Shown: positions 1 through 7,898, counted from the first letter of the stretch. The stretch: 10,284 nt of DNA from an uncultured Actinoplanes sp. (GCA_934667465.1 CAKUMG010000126.1:1-10284), one strand, 5' to 3'. The notes: generated by a model from the letters alone, not told the origin. Numbers and translations: made by a program.

Positions 1-1034
<1,034 letters not shown>

Positions 1035-1044
1035 CGGTCCGGCC

Positions 1045-2484
1045 GTGACGAACCCCGACCAGCCCGTCACCGGACCGCCCGCGACCGGCGGTTCCGGTTC
1101 TCCGGACGCGCCCGGTTCCACCGGCTCCTCGGGCGCGTCCGATTCCTCGGGCGCGTCCGGTTCCCCGGGCGCGTCCGGCTCTTCCGGCGCGTCCGGTTCC
1201 TCTGGGGCGTCCGGGTCTCCGTGGGCGAGCGCGGGGAGCGTCGTGCATCTCGAGGCGCCCGGCGCTTCCGCGATGCCCGGCTACCCCGGCGTTCCGGCGG
1301 CGCCCGGCGATCCCGGCGCCGGTAGCGGCCCGGCAGCGGGCGGCTATCCCGGAGCTGGTGGCCCTGCTGCGGGCGGCTACCCCGGTTCGCCCGGCATCGA
1401 TTATCCCGGCGCCGGGGGATCGGCCGGCGTCGGTGGGCCGGCTGGAGTTGGAGGCGGGCGGCGCGGATCGACGCGCGTGGAGATGCCGGCGGTGACCGAG
1501 GGCGAAGGCACCACGCGCGCCGAAGCCGTCCTGAGCCGCCTGCAACTGCTCGTGACCCGCAAGCTCGACGGTCTGCTCCAGGGCGACTACGTGGGGTTGC
1601 TGCCCGGGCCCGGCAGCGAGGCGGGGGAGAGCCGCGAGTACCGGCCCGGCGACGACGTGCGCCGCATGGACTGGGCGGTCACCGCACGGACCACGAAGCC
1701 GCACGTACGGCGTACGGTGGCCGATCGTGAACTCGAGACGTGGATGGCGATCGACCTGTCCGCGTCCCTGGACTTCGGGACCGCGACCTGCCTCAAGCGG
1801 GACCTCGTGCTCGCGGCGGCCACCGCGATGGCGCATCTGACCGTGCGCGGCGGCAACCGGATCGGCGCCGTGATCGGCACGGGGCCGGGGCGTGTTGTGC
1901 CGGAGCCCGCCCGCGGCTGGTCCTGGCTGCGCCGGGGCAGGCGCGCCGAACCCGTGGCGGAGCAGGCGCCGGTGATCCGGCTGCCCGCGCGGCCCGGACG
2001 CAAGGAGGCGCAGGGGCTGCTGCGCGCCGTCGCGCGTACGGAGATCCGCCCCGGCCGCTCCGACCTCGGCGCCCTGATCGACCTGCTCAACCGGCCCCCG
2101 CGCCGCCGCGGCGTGGCCGTGGTCGTCTCCGACTTCATGGCGCCCGTGGAGAGCTGGTCGCTGCCGCTGCGCAAGCTCGCCGTCCGGCACGACGTGCTCG
2201 CGATCGAGGTCGTCGACCCGCGCGAGCTGGAACTGCCCGACGTCGGCGTGCTCGCGCTCGCCGACCCCGAGACCGGTGCCCTGCACGAGGTCCAGACCGC
2301 CGACGCCCGCCTGCGCGAACGGTACGCCGAGGAGGCGGGCCGCCAGCGCGCCGCGATCGCCCGCGCGTTGCGCGCCGGTGGTGCCGCCCACCTACGATTG
2401 CGTACCGACAGCGACTGGCTGCTGGACGTGGTCCGCTTCGTCGCCGCCCAACGTCACGCCCGAACCCGGGGGACCACCCGATGA
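1045..2484 (+). CDS. DUF58 domain protein with low-complexity N-terminus
   Basis: A DUF58-family protein, second gene of the MoxR operon. With GTG at 1045 it is 479 residues. The diagnostic DUF58 signature is YRPGDDVRRMDW, starting at Y199, followed by a VWA-like fold with DLSAS (D237, S239, S241) and a later VSDF aspartate (D363), together resembling a metal-ion-dependent adhesion site. The core starts at about residue 145; the preceding region is a Gly/Ser/Pro/Ala-rich stretch absent from typical homologues of about 300 residues. The start is uncertain: 1045 has only a weak upstream GGGACAG, and GTG 1477 or ATG 1483, just before the conserved core, would give about 335 residues. I prefer 1045 because third-position GC stays high through the repeats and the gap to moxR is then only 10 nt. 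Its stop overlaps the VWA start (ATGA), implying coupled translation. Presumed partner of MoxR; no enzymatic role established. Confidence 0.9.
   Translation: MTNPDQPVTGPPATGGSGSPDAPGSTGSSGASDSSGASGSPGASGSSGASGSSGASGSPWASAGSVVHLEAPGASAMPGYPGVPAAPGDPGAGSGPAAGGYPGAGGPAAGGYPGSPGIDYPGAGGSAGVGGPAGVGGGRRGSTRVEMPAVTEGEGTTRAEAVLSRLQLLVTRKLDGLLQGDYVGLLPGPGSEAGESREYRPGDDVRRMDWAVTARTTKPHVRRTVADRELETWMAIDLSASLDFGTATCLKRDLVLAAATAMAHLTVRGGNRIGAVIGTGPGRVVPEPARGWSWLRRGRRAEPVAEQAPVIRLPARPGRKEAQGLLRAVARTEIRPGRSDLGALIDLLNRPPRRRGVAVVVSDFMAPVESWSLPLRKLAVRHDVLAIEVVDPRELELPDVGVLALADPETGALHEVQTADARLRERYAEEAGRQRAAIARALRAGGAAHLRLRTDSDWLLDVVRFVAAQRHARTRGTTR
1126..1215 (+). repeat. Five 18-nt tandem units (SSGASG) in DUF58 gene
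   Basis: Five consecutive 18-nt units start at 1126, 1144, 1162, 1180 and 1198. They encode SSGASD, SSGASG, SPGASG, SSGASG and SSGASG, diverging mostly at silent or near-silent positions. Downstream (about 1260-1460) the protein continues as collagen-like PG/GYPG/GAGG blocks. The unit length keeps frame, so copy-number change would not break the gene. Confidence 0.85.
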
Positions 2485-3431
2485 TCCGTTTCCTGCAGCC
2501 GTGGTACCTGCTCGCCGTGCTCCCGGTGCTGCTCATCGCCGGGGCCTACGTCTGGCGCCAGTTCCGCAAGCGCCAGTACGCGATCAAGTTCACCAACGTC
2601 GACCTGCTCCGCAGCCTCGCCCCCCGCGGCCTGGGCTGGCGCCGCCACGTGGCCGCCGGGTCGTTCCTGCTCAGCCTGCTGGTGCTCGCGCTCGGGCTGG
2701 CCCGCCCGTCGATCGACCGCGAGGAACCCCTCGAACGCGCCACGGTCATGCTGGCGATCGACGTCTCGCTGTCCATGGAGGCCGACGACGTCGCCCCGAA
2801 CCGGATGGAGGCCGCCCAGGAGGCGGCCAAGGCGTTCGTGCAGGAGCTGCCGGCCAGCTACAACCTGGGCCTGGTTTCGTTCGCGAAGTCGGCCAACGTG
2901 CTGGTCCCGCCGACCAAGGACCGGGGCGAGGTGCTCACCGGCATCGCCGGCCTGACCCTGGCCGAGGCCACCGCGACCGGCGAGGCGGTCTTCACCTCCC
3001 TCGACGCGATCCGCGCGGTCCCGGCCGACGGCGCCGACGGCGCCCCGCCCGCCCGCATCGTGCTGCTCTCCGACGGCTACCGCACCTCGGGCCGCTCGGT
3101 CGAGGACGCGGGCGCCGCCGCCGCGGCCGCCAACGTCCCGGTCTCCACGATCGCCTTCGGCACCGACTCCGGCGTCGTCGACATCCGCGGCGTCCTGCAG
3201 CGCGTCCCGGTCGACCGGCTGTCGCTGCAGCAGCTCGCCGAGAAGACCTCGGGCTACTTCTACGAGGCGGCCTCGGTCAGCGAGCTCAAACAGGTCTACG
3301 AGGACATGGGCAGCTCCATCGGCCACCGGGTCGAACCCCGCGAGATCACCCAGTGGTACGCCGGGGCGGCGCTCCTGTTCGGCATGGCCGCGGCCGCGTT
3401 CAGCCTGCTCTGGACCTCCCGCCTGCCCTGA
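2481..3431 (+). CDS. Membrane-anchored von Willebrand factor A protein
   Basis: A 316-residue VWA protein, third gene of the MoxR operon and similar in layout to mycobacterial Rv1481. Two N-terminal hydrophobic segments (about 8-24 and 57-73) are separated by a basic loop; the VWA domain (about 87-270) lies between the second and a C-terminal membrane helix (about 293-312). The MIDAS set is complete: DVSLS (D94, S96, S98), T164/T166 in TATG, and D198 in LLSDG, so metal-dependent ligand binding is expected. The topology resembles BatA-type proteins of MoxR operons, with the domain probably outside the membrane. The ATG overlaps the DUF58 stop and has GGGGGA seven nt upstream, supporting this start and coupled translation. 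The partner it binds is not evident from sequence. Confidence 0.93.
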   Translation: MIRFLQPWYLLAVLPVLLIAGAYVWRQFRKRQYAIKFTNVDLLRSLAPRGLGWRRHVAAGSFLLSLLVLALGLARPSIDREEPLERATVMLAIDVSLSMEADDVAPNRMEAAQEAAKAFVQELPASYNLGLVSFAKSANVLVPPTKDRGEVLTGIAGLTLAEATATGEAVFTSLDAIRAVPADGADGAPPARIVLLSDGYRTSGRSVEDAGAAAAAANVPVSTIAFGTDSGVVDIRGVLQRVPVDRLSLQQLAEKTSGYFYEAASVSELKQVYEDMGSSIGHRVEPREITQWYAGAALLFGMAAAAFSLLWTSRLP

Positions 3432-3464
3432 CCCTCACCGGTCCGCGTGACCACCGCGCCGTCC

Positions 3465-3493
3465 CGCGCCCCGAGCCCGTCGCCCGGGGCGCG
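3465..3493 (+). terminator. GC hairpin after the MoxR operon
   Basis: A perfect 9-bp stem CGCGCCCCG / CGGGGCGCG with an 11-nt loop lies 33 nt after the VWA stop codon. There is no T-run, which is common for actinobacterial terminators. It probably ends the moxR-DUF58-VWA transcript. Confidence 0.55.
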
Positions 3494-3802
3494 TGGCCGC
3501 CGCCCCGCCGTCTCGGGGTCCGCGCTCGCCCCTTGAGCCCGAGTCCGGCCCGCGTGACCGCCGCCCCGGCACGGCGGGGGTGGCCGTCGCCCGAGAGCGT
3601 CGCTGGCCACGCCGTCCCGCGCTCGTCGGTTCGGGCCCGCGCTCGTCGTCTTGGTTGCGCTGATCTACCGTCCGCTTCCTGCTGATATGTGCTGGTGCCG
3701 GGGTGACTATGAGCACCGGGTGCGCCGGCTCCTGTGCCTCAATCATCCCTGCCGGCATCGCCGCCCCGGGCGTAGGCGAGGTGGCCGCCAGGCGATCGCC
3801 GA
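3494..3802. other. Intergenic stretch, no supported gene
   Basis: About 310 bases without a convincing gene. Open frames here are Arg/Pro/Gly-rich with no recognisable domain or ribosome-binding site. The 13-nt CCCGCGCTCGTCG occurs at 3616-3628 and 3636-3648, and ATATGTGCT at 3685-3693 recurs in the antitoxin promoter at 3819-3827. AT content rises from about 3650 toward the toxin-antitoxin module. Confidence 0.5.
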
Positions 3803-3832
3803 TTCGAAAAAGTGTGGCATATGTGCTACGGT
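3803..3832 (+). promoter_or_regulatory. Antitoxin promoter with overlapping operator-like dyad
   Basis: A -10-like TACGGT (3827-3832) lies 30 nt before the start of the XRE gene; a poor -35 candidate TTCGAA is at 3803-3808. An imperfect inverted repeat GTGGCA-TATG-TGCTAC (3814-3829, one mismatched pair) overlaps the -10. XRE-type antitoxins commonly repress their own promoters through such dyads, so this is a plausible autoregulatory site. Inferred from position and symmetry only. Confidence 0.5.
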
Positions 3833-3861
3833 CTCGAGGTCAGGATTCCGAAGGGGCAAAC

Positions 3862-4290
3862 ATGACCACTGCTCAGCCGAGCGCCTTCTGGGCCGACCTC
3901 GCCGAAGACCTGAAGGATCCAGAATTCCTCCGCGCGTACATCGTCGAGTCGATGCGGATTGCCACCGTCGATGCTGTGATCTCCGGACTTGACGACGCCC
4001 GTGAAGCCGCGGGCATGACCAAGGCTGCGCTCGCACGAGCCATCGGTTCCAACCCCGACGCGATCCGGCGATTGCTTACCAACGGCTCCGCCAACCCGAC
4101 GTTCAATACAATTGTCGAAGCTGCTGCCGCCCTCGGTATGCGGGTCACCCTCGAGCCGCTGCCCGCCAACGAGCGTAAGCAGATCACCGAGCCGCTCATT
4201 CGTGGCGAACACAGTGATCCTGCCGCGCTTGCCGAGCATCTCACTCATCTGCGTCGTTCCGGTCGCACCAAGACCGCGGCGCTCGTCTGA
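3862..4290 (+). CDS. XRE/HigA-like antitoxin
   Basis: A 142-residue protein with a helix-turn-helix at about residues 41-97 (REAAGMTKAALARAIGSNPD followed by a recognition helix with AIRRLL, then FNTIVEAAAALG), the pattern of XRE/Cro-type antitoxins of HigBA-like modules. The N-terminal 40 residues (FWADLAEDLKDPEFLRAYI) match the acidic leader common in this group, and a polar tail follows the DNA-binding domain. ATG 3862 is preferred over an upstream in-frame ATG (3703) because AAGGGG lies 5 nt before it and the upstream extension lacks domain character. Expected to neutralise the facing RelE-like toxin and repress its own promoter. Codons such as ATT, GAT, ACA and CTT are more frequent than in flanking genes, suggesting horizontal acquisition. 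It is convergent with the toxin gene rather than co-directional, which is unusual. A stand-alone XRE regulator is the alternative. Confidence 0.85.
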   Translation: MTTAQPSAFWADLAEDLKDPEFLRAYIVESMRIATVDAVISGLDDAREAAGMTKAALARAIGSNPDAIRRLLTNGSANPTFNTIVEAAAALGMRVTLEPLPANERKQITEPLIRGEHSDPAALAEHLTHLRRSGRTKTAALV

Positions 4291-4294
4291 ACCT

Positions 4295-4343
4295 TTTGGC
4301 TTGCAACCTCCGCTACGACACTGAGCGGGGGTTGCGAGCCAGA
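4295..4343. terminator. Shared bidirectional hairpin between convergent antitoxin and toxin genes
   Basis: The arms 4298-4314 and 4324-4340 pair over 17 positions (15 Watson-Crick, 2 G-U in the + strand RNA), with a 9-nt loop. The stem can be lengthened by three pairs outward (4295-4297 with 4341-4343). It starts 4 nt after the antitoxin stop and contains the toxin stop (TAG, 4315-4313), so the toxin's last codons form one arm. No T-run follows on either strand, but length and position fit a terminator serving both directions. Confidence 0.7.
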
Positions 4344-4759
4344 TACTCCTCGCCGAGACTCCGCACCTGCTGGTAATCCGCGTCGCTCAGCGTCGTCCGA
4401 AACGGCTTGTCCCTGCCGTCGACGACGACCAGCAGCGGTTTAGTCACTCCTTCGGCGGCGTAGTCGAGCAGGCAGAAAAGTCGGTAGTGGTGGCGTTTCG
4501 GGCCGTCTGCCCGCACCTCGTACCAGCCGCGCATGGCGCCGTGCATCGCCTCCCAATACCCGCCGCCGGAGAACCGCATCGGCGGCGCCTCCGCCACCGC
4601 GACCAGCGTCGCCCTCATCTTCGCCCGTACTGCTGGCGGGCAAGACCGAAGGAACTGCCGGCCAGGCGCCGATTCGCCGGGGTCATCGTCGCGATGCCGG
4701 CGGAAGTAGACGATCTCATGCACGTCGTCCGGCGAAGGACCAACCCGCACGGGCGCCAT
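4313..4759 (-). CDS. RelE/HigB-type toxin, phage Gp49-like
   Basis: A protein of 148 residues from ATG 4759 (or 167 from GTG 4816; neither has a good ribosome-binding site). It has the Gp49-like/RelE toxin pattern: an N-terminal strand (VHEIVYFRRHRDDD), a helical section (FLRSCPPAVRAKMRATLVAVAEAPP), then YWEAMHGAMRGWYEVRADGP leading into YRLFCLLDY, LLVVVDGRDKPFRT and a C-terminal helix (DADYQQVRSLGEEYLARNP). Members of this family are mRNA interferases that usually cut translated mRNA on the ribosome; basic and aromatic residues in the central strands (R, H, Y, K) are retained, so it looks intact. The antitoxin gene faces it tail to tail. Separate promoters are needed for the two genes; I see no clear one for the toxin. 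Toxicity and pairing are inferred from family and adjacency. Confidence 0.82.
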   Translation of the reverse strand: MAPVRVGPSPDDVHEIVYFRRHRDDDPGESAPGRQFLRSCPPAVRAKMRATLVAVAEAPPMRFSGGGYWEAMHGAMRGWYEVRADGPKRHHYRLFCLLDYAAEGVTKPLLVVVDGRDKPFRTTLSDADYQQVRSLGEEYLARNPRSVS

Positions 4760-5246
4760 GACGCGACCAGATCTACGGGATTTCTTGCTGTTTCCAGGAA
4801 GTCGATCAGGACTCACGGTCGAGGACCATACGCCGGCACAAAGCCCTACCGTCGACGAAGAACTAACGGTGAACGTACGGTTCGCCAGCGGGATTTCGGC
4901 TCATCAATGCGGAATCGGGTGACGCGGCTGAGAGATCCGTTGGGGCGATACCGAATGGCCGCCGGTCCGCAGAAGGCCATCGATTGTAGGTAGCCCGCGC
5001 CGCAATCAGCGTCCCCATCGAGCCGGAGCACTGGAGTGGGCAGTGAACCGCGGCGTGACGGCAGTGTGGAGCCGGACTACGGTGCGCGACGTAGCGTCAG
5101 AAGACCGTGCGACAGCCGCGCGTGGCGTGACCATGGCGCTGCGCTCCGCCGATCCGCCGCATGCCGGCGCCGTGCCGCGGCGTTGCTCCGCCATGCGACG
5201 GCGCCGGGACGGCGGTGGGCAGCGCGGCAACCGCCCGCGACGGCGT
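4760..5246. other. Non-coding stretch upstream of the toxin gene
   Basis: Almost 490 bases in which I support no gene. Open frames on either strand are Arg/Ala-rich, lack domains and have no Shine-Dalgarno sequence. The toxin promoter must lie somewhere in 4760-4900, where AT content is higher. A GAAC-GTACG-GTTC dyad is centred at about 4877. Possibly a remnant of the segment that carried the toxin-antitoxin pair. Confidence 0.4.
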
Positions 5247-5273
5247 GCGTGAGACGGGCGGATGTTGTCACGC
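5247..5273 (-). terminator. Weak hairpin at the end of the micro-protein gene
   Basis: A 6-bp stem GCGTGA / TCACGC with a 15-nt loop; the micro-protein stop codon lies in one arm. No T-run. Position fits a terminator for the minus-strand transcript, but the long loop makes this tentative. Confidence 0.3.
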
Positions 5274-5351
5274 GTTGTGGGCCATGACGAAGACGACCAG
5301 GACCCAGGCGGCGGCGATGGTGAAGCTGAGCGGGGCGAGAAAACGGCTCAT
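5268..5351 (-). CDS. 27-residue single-span membrane micro-protein
   Basis: A very short gene encoding 27 residues beginning MSRFLAPLSF and ending FVMAHNA. Residues about 8-24 form one continuous hydrophobic helix (FTIAAAWVLVVFVMA) after a short basic N-terminus, so it should insert in the membrane. Support for coding: GGAAAG lies 8 nt before the ATG, and 25 of 27 sense codons end in G or C, matching host codon bias in a region otherwise without coding signal. A longer in-frame version starting at 5456 adds 35 Arg-rich residues and lacks a ribosome-binding site, so I reject it. I recognise no family or function. Small single-span proteins often modulate larger membrane proteins. It is transcribed in the same direction as the two-component operon but about 440 nt beyond it, so it probably has its own promoter. 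Confidence 0.6.
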   Translation of the reverse strand: MSRFLAPLSFTIAAAWVLVVFVMAHNA

Positions 5352-5456
5352 GGCTGTGACTTTCCGGCAGCGGTCTACGGGGAAAGCGCGCACACGGAGC
5401 TCGTGACCGGCACCTCCCGCGCGGTCGCGGCGCGGCGACCACACCCGACGCAGCAT

Positions 5457-5485
5457 GCAGCGTCGACCGGGGTCGACGGCGCTGC
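5457..5485. repeat. Inverted repeat with two SalI-like half sites
   Basis: CGTCGACC and GGTCGACG form a perfect 8-bp dyad separated by GG (5461-5478). The flanks GCAG and CTGC can extend the stem beyond a 3-nt bulge. It lies about 110 nt upstream of the micro-protein start on the minus strand, so it could be an operator or a structured leader; no T-run supports a terminator. Confidence 0.45.
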
Positions 5486-5576
5486 CGGAGCGGGTGGAGC
5501 GGAAGGTGGTGGAAGCGTATGTCAGCGGCCGGCTTCACGCTGCCCGGAGGATCAAGCCCCGGGCGCGGGAGGTGGC

Positions 5577-5643
5577 TCAGAACGGCTGACGTGCGGCCCG
5601 GCCACGACTGGGAGGATCGCTATCTCGCACAGCGATCACCTCC
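5577..5643 (-). promoter_or_regulatory. Hairpin enclosing a strong Shine-Dalgarno and GTG of a 17-codon ORF
   Basis: On the minus strand GGAGG (5643-5639) precedes a GTG (5630-5628) by 8 nt, opening a 17-codon frame that stops at 5577. GGAGG and ATCGCT pair with AGCGAT and CCTCC just downstream (an 11-bp stem with a 2-nt bulge), leaving the GTG in a 9-nt loop. This would mask initiation, as in translational attenuators or RNA thermometers. The frame itself has no codon bias (9 of 17 codons end in G/C), so the structure is more convincing than the peptide. Confidence 0.3.
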
Positions 5644-5701
5644 GTCAGTAGTCGGGCTCGACAGGAACCGTCGACGAGAGTACCCCTTACCCGCCCGCAC
5701 G

Positions 5702-5718
5702 AAAAAACGGCCCACCGT
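5702..5718 (-). terminator. Short hairpin plus T-run after the two-component operon
   Basis: On the minus strand ACGG-TGGG-CCGT is followed directly by a run of T (six in all with the last stem base), about 70 nt beyond the response regulator stop. The stem is only 4 bp, but a T-run is rare in this GC-rich DNA. It probably ends the kinase-regulator transcript. Confidence 0.45.
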
Positions 5719-5786
5719 GTCCTGCGCCACCTGCGGCAACCCCACCTGCACCCCGCCGGCCGCCGTTCCCCCGTACGGGCGATGCC

Positions 5787-6449
5787 TCATTCCCCGGCGG
5801 TGACGAGACCCGTCTCGTACGCCATCACCACGGCCTGCGCGCGGTCCCGGATCCCGAGCTTGGCCAGGATCCGGCTCACGTGAGTCTTCACCGTCTGCTC
5901 GGCGAGCACGAGCTCGGCGGCGATCTCCTGGTTGGACCGTCCCCGCGCGACCAGCCGCAGCACCTCGGTCTCGCGCGGCGTCAGCCCGTTGAGGACGGTC
6001 GCGGACACCGACCCCTGCTGCGGCCGGGCCGCGAACTCCGCGATCAACCGCCGCGTCACCGACGGCGCCAGCAGCCCGTCCCCGGCGGCCACCACCCGCA
6101 CCGCGTGCACGAGATCCGCCGCCGGCGCGTCCTTGAGCAGGAACCCGCTCGCCCCGGCCCGCAGTGCGGAGAACACGTAGTCGTCGAGGTCGAACGTGGT
6201 GAGGATCAACACCTTCGGCGCCTCCCCGCCGGCCGCCCGCACGATCCGCCCGGTCGCCTCGATCCCATCCATGACCGGCATCCGTACGTCCATCAGCACC
6301 ACGTCGGGCCGCAGCCGCCGCGTCTCCGCGACCGCCTCCGCCCCGTTCGCGGCGTCCCCGACGACCACCAGCCCGGGCTGCGCGGCCAGCAGCGCCCCGA
6401 ACCCCTGCCGCACCATCGCCTGATCGTCCGCGATCAACAGCTTGATCAC
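5787..6449 (-). CDS. NarL/LuxR-family response regulator
   Basis: A 220-residue response regulator. The receiver domain (about 1-120) has the acidic pocket D8-D9, phospho-acceptor D54 in [10 protein letters not shown]84/T85 and the conserved K106 in GFLLKD. A short linker leads to a LuxR/GerE helix-turn-helix (about 154-213) with [20 protein letters not shown] and the recognition helix around [13 protein letters not shown]. All key residues are present, so it should be phosphorylated by the kinase encoded just upstream and bind DNA as a dimer. The GTG start overlaps the kinase stop (GTGA) and is preceded by GGAGGAG inside the kinase 3' end, indicating coupled translation. The likely target is the 36-bp palindrome upstream of the operon, by analogy with other NarL-type regulators that control their own or neighbouring genes. 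The input signal is unknown. Confidence 0.95.
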   Translation of the reverse strand: MIKLLIADDQAMVRQGFGALLAAQPGLVVVGDAANGAEAVAETRRLRPDVVLMDVRMPVMDGIEATGRIVRAAGGEAPKVLILTTFDLDDYVFSALRAGASGFLLKDAPAADLVHAVRVVAAGDGLLAPSVTRRLIAEFAARPQQGSVSATVLNGLTPRETEVLRLVARGRSNQEIAAELVLAEQTVKTHVSRILAKLGIRDRAQAVVMAYETGLVTAGE

Positions 6450-7849
6450 TGCTCCTCCACCGCCCCGTCCCCCGTCACCGCAACCCCGTCCTCCGCCCCC
6501 ATGCCCGCAGCACCCACCGGCGTCGTCGAGCCCGCGGCACCCGCCGGCATCGTCGAGCCCGCGGCGGTCACCGGCGGCGTCAGGGGAAGCCGGGCCGCGA
6601 CCAGATACCCACCGTCCTCCTGCGGGCCCGCGTCGAGGCTCCCGCCAAGCGCCGCCGCCCGCTCGCGCATCCCCGCGAGCCCGTGCCCACCGGCCCGCTG
6701 TGCCGGGTCCAGCTCCGGCGCCACAAGGCCCATCACGTCCACGGGCGAGGCAAGTGACGGACTGCCCGGCGGGCCCTGCCGGCCAACGGGTGCGGCCGGC
6801 CCGTTGGCGACCTCCACGAGCAGGGCCGCCGTGGTCCGCCGGATCGACACCGTGACCGGGCTGCCCGGCGCGTGCCGGGCCGCGTTGGCGAGGGCTTCCT
6901 GCACGATCCGGTACGCCGCCAGCCCGACCGCCTCGGGCAGCCCCGACGGCAACGCCGCCGCCTGAGGGAAGCTCACCCGCACCCCTGCGCGCGCGGCGGT
7001 GCCGACCAGGGCGGCGATGTCGGCGACCGTGGGCTGCGGCGTGCGCGGGGCACTGTCGGCCTCGGAGCGCAACACCCCGAGCAGCCGCCGCATCTCGGTC
7101 AGCGCCTCGCGCGCCGACTGGGCGATCGCCCGGAACTCGGCCTCCGCGGGGGCGGGCACCCCGGTCACGCGGTACGGGGCGGTCTCGGCCTGCACGGCGA
7201 TCATCGACATGTGGTGGGCCACGACGTCGTGCATCTCGCGGGCGATGCGGGTGCGTTCCTCCAGGACCGCGCGGCGCTCCTGTTCCTCCTTGGTGAGCCG
7301 GGTCTGCTCGGCCAGGGCGTGCCGGGTCTGCCGCCGCCGCGACATCAGATCACCGGCCAGGCAGATCGCGATCAGCAGCGCCGCCACGCCCCACGCGTTG
7401 GTCCGCGGGGCGAAGACGAACACCGGCACCAGCGTCAGTGCGGTGGCCCACCCGGCGACGGCGGGCTCCTCCCGCAAGACCAGCAGTGCGAAGGCCGCGA
7501 GGAACCCGATGATCTGCACGGCCCCCCACGGCCACGGCTCGTCCGGGGCCACATACATCGTGCCCAGGAACAGCGCAGGCCAGCCCACCCGCCAGGCGAG
7601 CAGCGGCCGCCCCGTGACGGCCAGCACCGGGGGCAGCACCGCGAGCACGGACAGCACCAGCGCCAGCCACGTCGAGATGTCGCGGTTCTCGACCAGGTAC
7701 GCCCCGTGGCCCAGCCCCGCGCCCGCCACCGCGAGCAGCCCGATCGGGGGCCCGTAGAGCCGGATCGTGCGCCGGGCACGCCACCGTCCCGGCGGCACGT
7801 GCTGCTCGGCGCCGAGGAACAACCGGCGCAGGGGGCGGAGGACTTCCAT
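6446..7849 (-). CDS. HisKA_3 sensor histidine kinase
   Basis: A 467-residue membrane histidine kinase of the NarX/DesK-like class. The N-terminal half holds about five or six hydrophobic segments (roughly 33-52, 60-78, 90-101, 109-125, 135-147, 152-166) with little extracytoplasmic sequence, so it may sense the membrane itself. A coiled linker (170-197, [17 protein letters not shown]) leads to the HisKA_3 box [19 protein letters not shown] with phospho-acceptor H207. The ATP-binding domain has the N box around N322 ([12 protein letters not shown]) and the G box GGHGLAGM (387-394). The last 40 or so residues are an Ala/Gly/Thr tail with a 9-residue tandem repeat. ATG 7849 lacks a ribosome-binding site, and TACCCT ends 7 nt before it, so the transcript may be leaderless. 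It shares a 4-nt overlap with the regulator. Closest well-studied relatives in layout are DesK and LiaS-like kinases, but the stimulus cannot be read from sequence. Confidence 0.94.
   Translation of the reverse strand: MEVLRPLRRLFLGAEQHVPPGRWRARRTIRLYGPPIGLLAVAGAGLGHGAYLVENRDISTWLALVLSVLAVLPPVLAVTGRPLLAWRVGWPALFLGTMYVAPDEPWPWGAVQIIGFLAAFALLVLREEPAVAGWATALTLVPVFVFAPRTNAWGVAALLIAICLAGDLMSRRRQTRHALAEQTRLTKEEQERRAVLEERTRIAREMHDVVAHHMSMIAVQAETAPYRVTGVPAPAEAEFRAIAQSAREALTEMRRLLGVLRSEADSAPRTPQPTVADIAALVGTAARAGVRVSFPQAAALPSGLPEAVGLAAYRIVQEALANAARHAPGSPVTVSIRRTTAALLVEVANGPAAPVGRQGPPGSPSLASPVDVMGLVAPELDPAQRAGGHGLAGMRERAAALGGSLDAGPQEDGGYLVAARLPLTPPVTAAGSTMPAGAAGSTTPVGAAGMGAEDGVAVTGDGAVEEQ
6510..6563 (-). 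repeat. 27-nt tandem duplication in the kinase C-terminal tail
   Basis: Two adjacent 27-nt copies (6510-6536 and 6537-6563) differ at two positions, and a partial third follows from 6564. On the minus strand they encode AAGSTMPAG and AAGSTTPVG. Length is a multiple of three, so the frame and the overlap with the regulator start are kept. Confidence 0.85.
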
Positions 7850-7856
7850 GCCCGCG

Positions 7857-7862
7857 AGGGTA
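7857..7862 (-). promoter_or_regulatory. Possible -10 for a leaderless kinase transcript
   Basis: TACCCT on the minus strand ends 7 nt before the kinase ATG, so transcription would begin at or next to the A of the start codon. No good -35 is visible (TGAC is present but at about 20-nt spacing). Leaderless messages are common in actinobacteria, and the lack of a Shine-Dalgarno fits. Confidence 0.4.
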
Positions 7863-7898
7863 GGACGCGTACCGGCCCCGCGTCGTCACCCCCGGGTC

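Larger units (their letters stand above)
5352..5786. other. Intergenic region with several inverted repeats
   Basis: Between the micro-protein and the response regulator gene there are 435 bases with no convincing longer gene. It contains a dyad (5457-5485), a hairpin overlapping a Shine-Dalgarno-like motif (5611-5643) and a weak minus-strand terminator (5702-5718), each listed separately. The longest + frame (5519-5803) ends with C-x2-C-x4-C but has no domain or start signal. Confidence 0.45.

Noticed and set aside
3435..3758. 107-residue minus-strand frame
   Set aside because: Arg/Gly-rich with no domain or ribosome-binding site, and it covers the hairpin after the VWA gene.
4871..4883. 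GAAC-GTACG-GTTC as a LexA (SOS) box
   Set aside because: The actinobacterial SOS box has a 4-nt spacer between GAAC and GTTC with outer TC/GA; here the spacer is 5 nt and the outer bases do not fit.
5519..5803. 94-residue + frame ending with C-x2-C-x4-C
   Set aside because: The cysteines are suggestive of zinc binding, but there is no start signal or codon bias, and it runs through a hairpin and a terminator of the opposite strand into the regulator 3' end.
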